Source of the DNA: Pedobacter ghigonis
GTDB lineage: Bacteria; Bacteroidota; Bacteroidia; Sphingobacteriales; Sphingobacteriaceae
NCBI RefSeq assembly: GCF_903166585.1
Contig: NZ_CAESCM010000003.1
Span: 1-64,000, forward strand
Reading direction: 5' to 3'
Length of the DNA: 64,000 bases
Positions 60,304-64,000 of this stretch are shown here, piece after piece. The translations under genes were made by a program, and so were the position numbers. The first letter of the stretch is position 1; every line of letters starts with the position of its first letter. Under the pieces are notes generated by a model that saw only the letters and a list, made by a program, of their open reading frames with translations, did not search any database and was not told the DNA's origin.

Positions 60304-61272
60304 TTATCCCTTATGTGCTTTTAATGCCTCAATTAATTTTGGTACAACTTCAAAAGCATCACCAACGATACCGTAATCGGCTACTTTGAAGAAAGGAGCT
60401 TCCGGATCTTTGTTAATTACTACAATCACTTTCGATGAACTTACGCCTGCCAGGTGCTGGATAGCGCCAGAAATACCAATTGCAATGTATAAATTCGGGC
60501 TGATGGCAATACCAGTCTGTCCAACGTGCTCCGAGTGAGGTCTCCAATCTGCATCAGAAACTGGTTTAGAACAAGCAGTAGCAGCACCCAATAAGCCGGC
60601 AAGCTCTTCAATCATTCCCCAGTTTTCAGGGCCTTTTAAGCCTCTGCCTGCCGATACTACCAGCTCAGCATCAGGTAACGAAACTTTATCGGTAGCCCTT
60701 ACAATATCTTTAATAACAGTGCCCAGGTCTGATTGTTTAACATCAGCGGCAAAGTTTTCTATAGTTACATCGGTAGCATTTTCTTTAACACCAAATGCAT
60801 TCGGGTTTAAAGCAATTACTTTGTTGGCAGAAGTTAATTCGGTAATTGCAAAAGCCTTCCCAGAGAAAGCGGTTTTCTTAACTGCAAATTTACCGTCAGT
60901 ACTTGGCAATTCAACAGCGCCATCGGCTAAACCTGCTTTAAGTTTTACTGCAATACGTGGCGCTAAACCTTTACCTGAGAAAGAGTTAGATAATACCACA
61001 ATTGCTGCACCTTCTTTCTCGGCAGCAGCAGCAATAACACTGGCATAAGCCTGGTTAACGAAAGATTTTAACTGATCGGCACTTACATTTAATACTTTGG
61101 CTGCACCGTATTTTCCAAGTTCTTTTAATTCACTTTCGGCAACATCGCCAATAGAAATGGCGGTTAAGCTGGTAGATTGTTGATCGGCAATGGCTTTGGC
61201 ATAAGAAACAGCTTCGAATACTGATTTCTTAAATTTGCCTTCAGCTTGTTCTACATATACTAATACTGACAT
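60304..61272 (-). CDS. etfA: Electron transfer flavoprotein alpha subunit
   Basis: 322 residues. N-terminal domain I, then the FAD-binding C-terminal domain with the family signature VSAGRGLKGPENWGMIEELAGLLGAATACSKPVSDADW in pieces, HSEHVGQTG, and IQHLAGVSSSKVIVVINKDPEAPFFKVADYGIVGD. With EtfB it accepts electrons from acyl-CoA dehydrogenases and passes them to the ETF:quinone oxidoreductase. It follows etfB by 90 nt. Confidence 0.97.
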   Translation of the reverse strand: MSVLVYVEQAEGKFKKSVFEAVSYAKAIADQQSTSLTAISIGDVAESELKELGKYGAAKVLNVSADQLKSFVNQAYASVIAAAAEKEGAAIVVLSNSFSGKGLAPRIAVKLKAGLADGAVELPSTDGKFAVKKTAFSGKAFAITELTSANKVIALNPNAFGVKENATDVTIENFAADVKQSDLGTVIKDIVRATDKVSLPDAELVVSAGRGLKGPENWGMIEELAGLLGAATACSKPVSDADWRPHSEHVGQTGIAISPNLYIAIGISGAIQHLAGVSSSKVIVVINKDPEAPFFKVADYGIVGDAFEVVPKLIEALKAHKG

Positions 61273-61362
61273 ATATTTATCCTTAAATCCCTTAGCGGGA
61301 GTATTATAATTTATTATTATTGATTTATCTCTGCTCGGTCAGGCAACTGAATTGCTAACTGA

Positions 61363-62100
61363 CTAGATTACCTTAGCTTCGCTATGTAACAGGTTAATTA
61401 GCTGCTCGGTTTGATCGGCAGGAATTAATTTTACGGTTCCGCGAGGGGCAGGGGTTTCGTATTTAGTTACCCTGGTAACTTCATCGATGGCCACAGCCTC
61501 TACAACTGCCAAAGGTTTTGTTCTTGCGCTCATGATACCGCGCATGTTAGGGATTTTAGGTTCTGCTACACCTTCAGCACAGCTGGCTACAAATTTACCC
61601 GAAACGGTTAATACTTCTTTACCACCTTCAATTTCTCTTTCGATAGTTGCAGTATCACCGTCTATATCAAGTTTTTTAATAATTGATACTGAAGGGATAT
61701 CTAAAAATTCGCCAACCATGGCTGCAACCTGGTTACCATTGTAATCGATAGATTCGCGACCGGTTAAAATAACATTGAAATCTTTGTCTTTAGCGTATTC
61801 TGCAATTTGCTTAGCCACAAAATAAGCATCTCTTGGAGCTGCATTTACCCTAACGGCATCATCGGCACCAATTGCCAGTGCTTTTCTGATGGTTGGATCG
61901 TTGGCGGCTTCGCCAACATTGATAACGGTTACTGTTCCTTTACCACCTTCAGTTAGCTCAATTGCCCTTGCTAAAGCAATTTCGTCGTACGGGTTAACAA
62001 TATATTGTACTCCTGCGGCATTGAATTCGGTATTATCGTTGGTAAAAGTTATTTTTGTCGTTGTGTCTGGCACATTACTGATACAAACTAATATTTTCAT
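61363..62100 (-). CDS. etfB: Electron transfer flavoprotein beta subunit
   Basis: 245 residues, normal size. The chain begins MKILVCISNVPDTTTKI; later ALAIGADDAVRVN, VILTGRESIDYNGNQVAAMVGEFLDIPSV (pieces) and MRGIMSARTKPL. It binds AMP and forms the ETF dimer with EtfA. First gene of the etfB-etfA-nuclease operon; divergent from the TPR gene, 62 nt apart. Confidence 0.96.
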   Translation of the reverse strand: MKILVCISNVPDTTTKITFTNDNTEFNAAGVQYIVNPYDEIALARAIELTEGGKGTVTVINVGEAANDPTIRKALAIGADDAVRVNAAPRDAYFVAKQIAEYAKDKDFNVILTGRESIDYNGNQVAAMVGEFLDIPSVSIIKKLDIDGDTATIEREIEGGKEVLTVSGKFVASCAEGVAEPKIPNMRGIMSARTKPLAVVEAVAIDEVTRVTKYETPAPRGTVKLIPADQTEQLINLLHSEAKVI

Positions 62101-62162
62101 ATGTTATATGTTTATTATATAAGGTCTTTCTGCAAATTTAATTAAAAAAGCAAGGAATAAAA

Positions 62163-62498
62163 ATGTCAACAACCCGTTTAAGTAAGTTATTAGATTTTTT
62201 AGAAAGTGATCCCAACGATCCGTTTATACTATATGCCTTAGCCACAGAGTATAACGCGCAAAATGATAAAGAAAAAGCCTATTCTTTTTACCTTCAGTTA
62301 ACTGATCAGCATCCCGATTACGTAGGCACCTATTACCACCTCGGCAAGTTACTGGAGAAAGATGGCCAGAAAGAAAAGGCGATTGAAATTTACCAGAAGG
62401 GAATGCAGGTAGCACGAAATAAGCGCGATATGCATGCTTTCTCCGAATTGCAAGGCGCTTATAATTCGGCAGCAGGATTAGATTATGAAGATGATTAA
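62163..62498 (+). CDS. TPR repeat protein
   Basis: 111 residues made mostly of two to three tetratricopeptide repeats: DPFILYALATEYNAQNDKEKAYSFYLQL and PDYVGTYYHLGKLLEKDGQKEKAIEIYQKGM. Cytosolic, no signal peptide. Such short proteins next to etfBA are seen in Bacteroidota; a scaffold role is likely, but the partner is not known. A 63-nt spacer containing the direct repeats CAGTTAACAGTTATC and CAGTTATCAGTTT precedes chrA. Confidence 0.85.
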   Translation: MSTTRLSKLLDFLESDPNDPFILYALATEYNAQNDKEKAYSFYLQLTDQHPDYVGTYYHLGKLLEKDGQKEKAIEIYQKGMQVARNKRDMHAFSELQGAYNSAAGLDYEDD

Positions 62499-62561
62499 CC
62501 CAATTTTCAGTTAACAGTTATCAATTGACAGTTTGTAAATTACAGTTATCAGTTTAGATTA

Positions 62562-63779
62562 ATGCAACCCAAACCTATTGCTGCCAAAAAGCAGTGGCTG
62601 TTTATCCGGAATGTTATTTTTTTTACATTCACCTCTTTTGGTGGGGCACAGGCGCATCTGGCTTTATTGCTTAAATATTTTGTACAGAGCACTAAATTTA
62701 TCTCAGAAGAGGAGCTTTTGGAGTTAAATGCGTTGGCGCAGGTATTGCCCGGACCGGCCTCTACGCAAACATTGGTAGGTATAGCCTGGAAAGTGGGAAA
62801 GCTGAAACTGGCTATCATTACCTTCCTGATCTGGATTTTACCAACGGCAAGTATTATGACTTTTGCTGCTATCAGTTATGCCATGCTCGATCAGAAGCAA
62901 AAATTTAATGCAGTTTTAGAATATATCCAGCCCATTGCCCTCGGTATTGTGGCTTATGGTGCCTGGCAGCTGGGCAAAAAGGTACTTTCTTCTCAGGTAT
63001 CGATATTCCTGGCCATTGCTTCGGTTATTGCTACATTGGTTTTGCGTAATGCCTATGTTTTTCCATTATCGATATTAATCGGTGGGATGATCTCATCGGC
63101 CATCGAAACCCCGAAAGAGGAAGCCGAACTCAGGGTTAAACTGTTTTCGAACGTTAATCCCCGGAAATTAATTTATTTTTTGGGTGCCTTATTGCTTTTC
63201 GCCCTGGTGGGCGCTATCATTAACCGTACATCGCCTTTTAGTTTGCCTATCCGTTTACTGGAGAATTTTTACCGTAACGGCATACTGGTTTTTGGAGGCG
63301 GGCAGGTGCTGGTGCCTTTAATGTTTACCGAGTTTGTGGAGATGAAGCATTATCTGCATGCCTCGGGTTTTTTATCGGGTTTTGCGCTGCAACAGGCCTT
63401 ACCCGGACCAACCTTCTCTTTTACCAGCTACCTGGGGGCATTAAGCATGAAAAATTTTGGCTATGGCCTATGGGGGCAGATTTTAGGCGGTTTAATTGGT
63501 GTAATCGGTGTTAATTTACCGGGATTAATTCTCGTTTTGTTTATCGTACCTTTTTGGGATGACCTTAAAAAAATCTCGCGAATTAAGCACAGCCTTTCGG
63601 GTATTAATGCAGTAAGTGTTGGTTTTATTATTGCCGCGTTTATTCTGCTGTTAATTCCTATGGGTTTTAACTGGCTGTTTTTAGGCATTATGCTGGTTAC
63701 GTTTTTGTTACTCAACTTTACAAAGGTGAGCCCGCCAATTATCGTATTGGCCGGTATATTACTAGCCTATTTGTTTTAG
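62562..63779 (+). CDS. chrA: Chromate transporter, long-chain CHR family
   Basis: 405 residues with two CHR domains. Domain 1 starts FIRNVIFFTFTSFGGAQAHLALLLKYFV and has LAQVLPGPASTQTLVGIAWKVG; domain 2 has NGILVFGGGQVLVPLMFTEFV and FALQQALPGPTFSFTSYLGAL. The paired GGG/QxLPGP motifs are diagnostic. Chromate efflux or an anion transport role is known for the family. Near full length and complete. Follows the TPR gene. Confidence 0.93.
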   Translation: MQPKPIAAKKQWLFIRNVIFFTFTSFGGAQAHLALLLKYFVQSTKFISEEELLELNALAQVLPGPASTQTLVGIAWKVGKLKLAIITFLIWILPTASIMTFAAISYAMLDQKQKFNAVLEYIQPIALGIVAYGAWQLGKKVLSSQVSIFLAIASVIATLVLRNAYVFPLSILIGGMISSAIETPKEEAELRVKLFSNVNPRKLIYFLGALLLFALVGAIINRTSPFSLPIRLLENFYRNGILVFGGGQVLVPLMFTEFVEMKHYLHASGFLSGFALQQALPGPTFSFTSYLGALSMKNFGYGLWGQILGGLIGVIGVNLPGLILVLFIVPFWDDLKKISRIKHSLSGINAVSVGFIIAAFILLLIPMGFNWLFLGIMLVTFLLLNFTKVSPPIIVLAGILLAYLF

Positions 63780-63820
63780 TATCAGAATAAAATATCTCCG
63801 GAAGCTATAATGATCTATCT

Positions 63821-63879
63821 GGTGGGTGAGGACCCCCACCTCTAGCAAGCGCTATTGAGCGGTGTCTGCACCGCCCAAT
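63821..63879. repeat. Double hairpin repeat, GGTTGGTG family (copy 3)
   Basis: GGTGGG/CCCACC hairpin at 63821-63826/63835-63840 followed by GCGGTG/CACCGC (63859-63864 with 63869-63874, loop TCTG), flanked by ATTG/CAAT with one mismatch. The same two-hairpin layout and GGTG/CACC stems as at 185-242 and 21481-21536. Confidence 0.55.
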
Positions 63880-63896
63880 AGAGAAACATACCTCCC

Positions 63897-64000
63897 GAAC
63901 TTTTAATTATAGGTTTTTAGCTAAACAATATATGCTCTGAGCTTATAATTATATGTTTTTAGTTAATCAATATATGCTCCGAGCTTATAATTATATGTTT
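63897..64000. repeat. 42-bp tandem repeat, at least 2.5 copies, cut by the window end
   Basis: Units start GAACTTTTAATTATAGG (63897), GAGCTTATAATTATATG (63939) and GAGCTTATAATTATATG (63981), each followed by TTTTTAG-TAA-CAATATATGCTC. Period exactly 42. Copies 2 and 3 are identical as far as they can be compared; copy 1 differs at about six places. AT-rich and not coding. The array may continue beyond the window. Confidence 0.8.

Noticed and set aside
63897..64000. Possible CRISPR or origin iterons in the 42-bp array
   Set aside because: Repeats are contiguous without spacers, and no replication gene is near; left as a plain tandem repeat.

Overview
The window looks like chromosomal DNA from a Bacteroidota bacterium of the Sphingobacteriaceae, most like Pedobacter. 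The signs are a SusC/SusD pair behind an ECF sigma factor and FecR anti-sigma, HmuY/TonB receptor heme uptake, DUF3667, DUF3347 and DUF763 proteins, many short-signal lipoproteins with Cys-Lys-Lys after the lipobox, promoters of the TTTG-N18/20-TAnnTTTG type, and intergenic repeat families typical of these genomes. There is no prophage, insertion sequence or CRISPR array. Most of it reads as an ordinary chromosome with several regulatory surprises between genes.

Layout. 0.2-5.3 kb: a minus-strand molybdenum hydroxylase operon (2Fe-2S subunit, diheme cytochrome c, XdhC, MocA-like cytidylyltransferase, Tat-exported molybdopterin subunit). 5.6-10.2 kb: acyltransferase, a ferredoxin-like gene with no normal start codon, TauE/SafE permease and an orphan AT-rich lipoprotein. 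10.5-14.8 kb: tRNA-Lys, SUMF1-type lipoprotein, FucP-type sugar transporter with a LacI-type operator, HAD phosphatase, transaldolase. 14.9 kb: the 4.5S SRP RNA with a clear promoter. 15.4-21.4 kb: glutamate synthase gltBD. 21.4-25.4 kb: repeats, DUF763, metallophosphoesterase, GAF histidine kinase. 25.5-30.7 kb: GH130 protein, two-domain GT4 protein, alpha/beta hydrolase lipoprotein. 30.8-36.5 kb: SpoIIAA-like protein, Lys-rich peptide, MscS channel, response regulator, then a bacteriophytochrome, its response regulator and a heme oxygenase, followed by a 59-residue histone H1-like protein.

36.5-42.2 kb: a 117-bp tandem repeat, HmuY, heme-type TonB receptor, divergent AraC regulator with a tandem operator candidate, and a LacI regulator flanked by two copies of the palindrome also found upstream of the sugar transporter. 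42.2-49.9 kb: ECF sigma factor, FecR, SusC, SusD. An unrecognised hairpin-rich element occurs twice here, once upstream of the sigma gene and once in the susC leader. 50-56.7 kb: MBL-fold hydrolase, a Mom/GNAT-like gene joined to miaA, two paralogous beta-barrel proteins (the first behind a sigma-54-like promoter), DUF3347 lipoprotein, citrate synthase. 56.7-64 kb: palindromic repeat, DUF3667, nucleoside-type MFS transporter, etfB-etfA-bifunctional nuclease operon, TPR protein, ChrA, and a 42-bp tandem repeat running off the end.

How parts work together. The phytochrome cassette supplies its own biliverdin through heme oxygenase, and a heme-uptake pair lies 0.8 kb downstream, so heme import, heme cleavage and light sensing are neighbours. 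The ECF/FecR/SusCD block is a cell-surface signalling nutrient-uptake system whose two transcription units appear to share one RNA-like element; this is the best candidate here for something undescribed. The LacI regulator probably controls itself and the sugar transporter 30 kb away.
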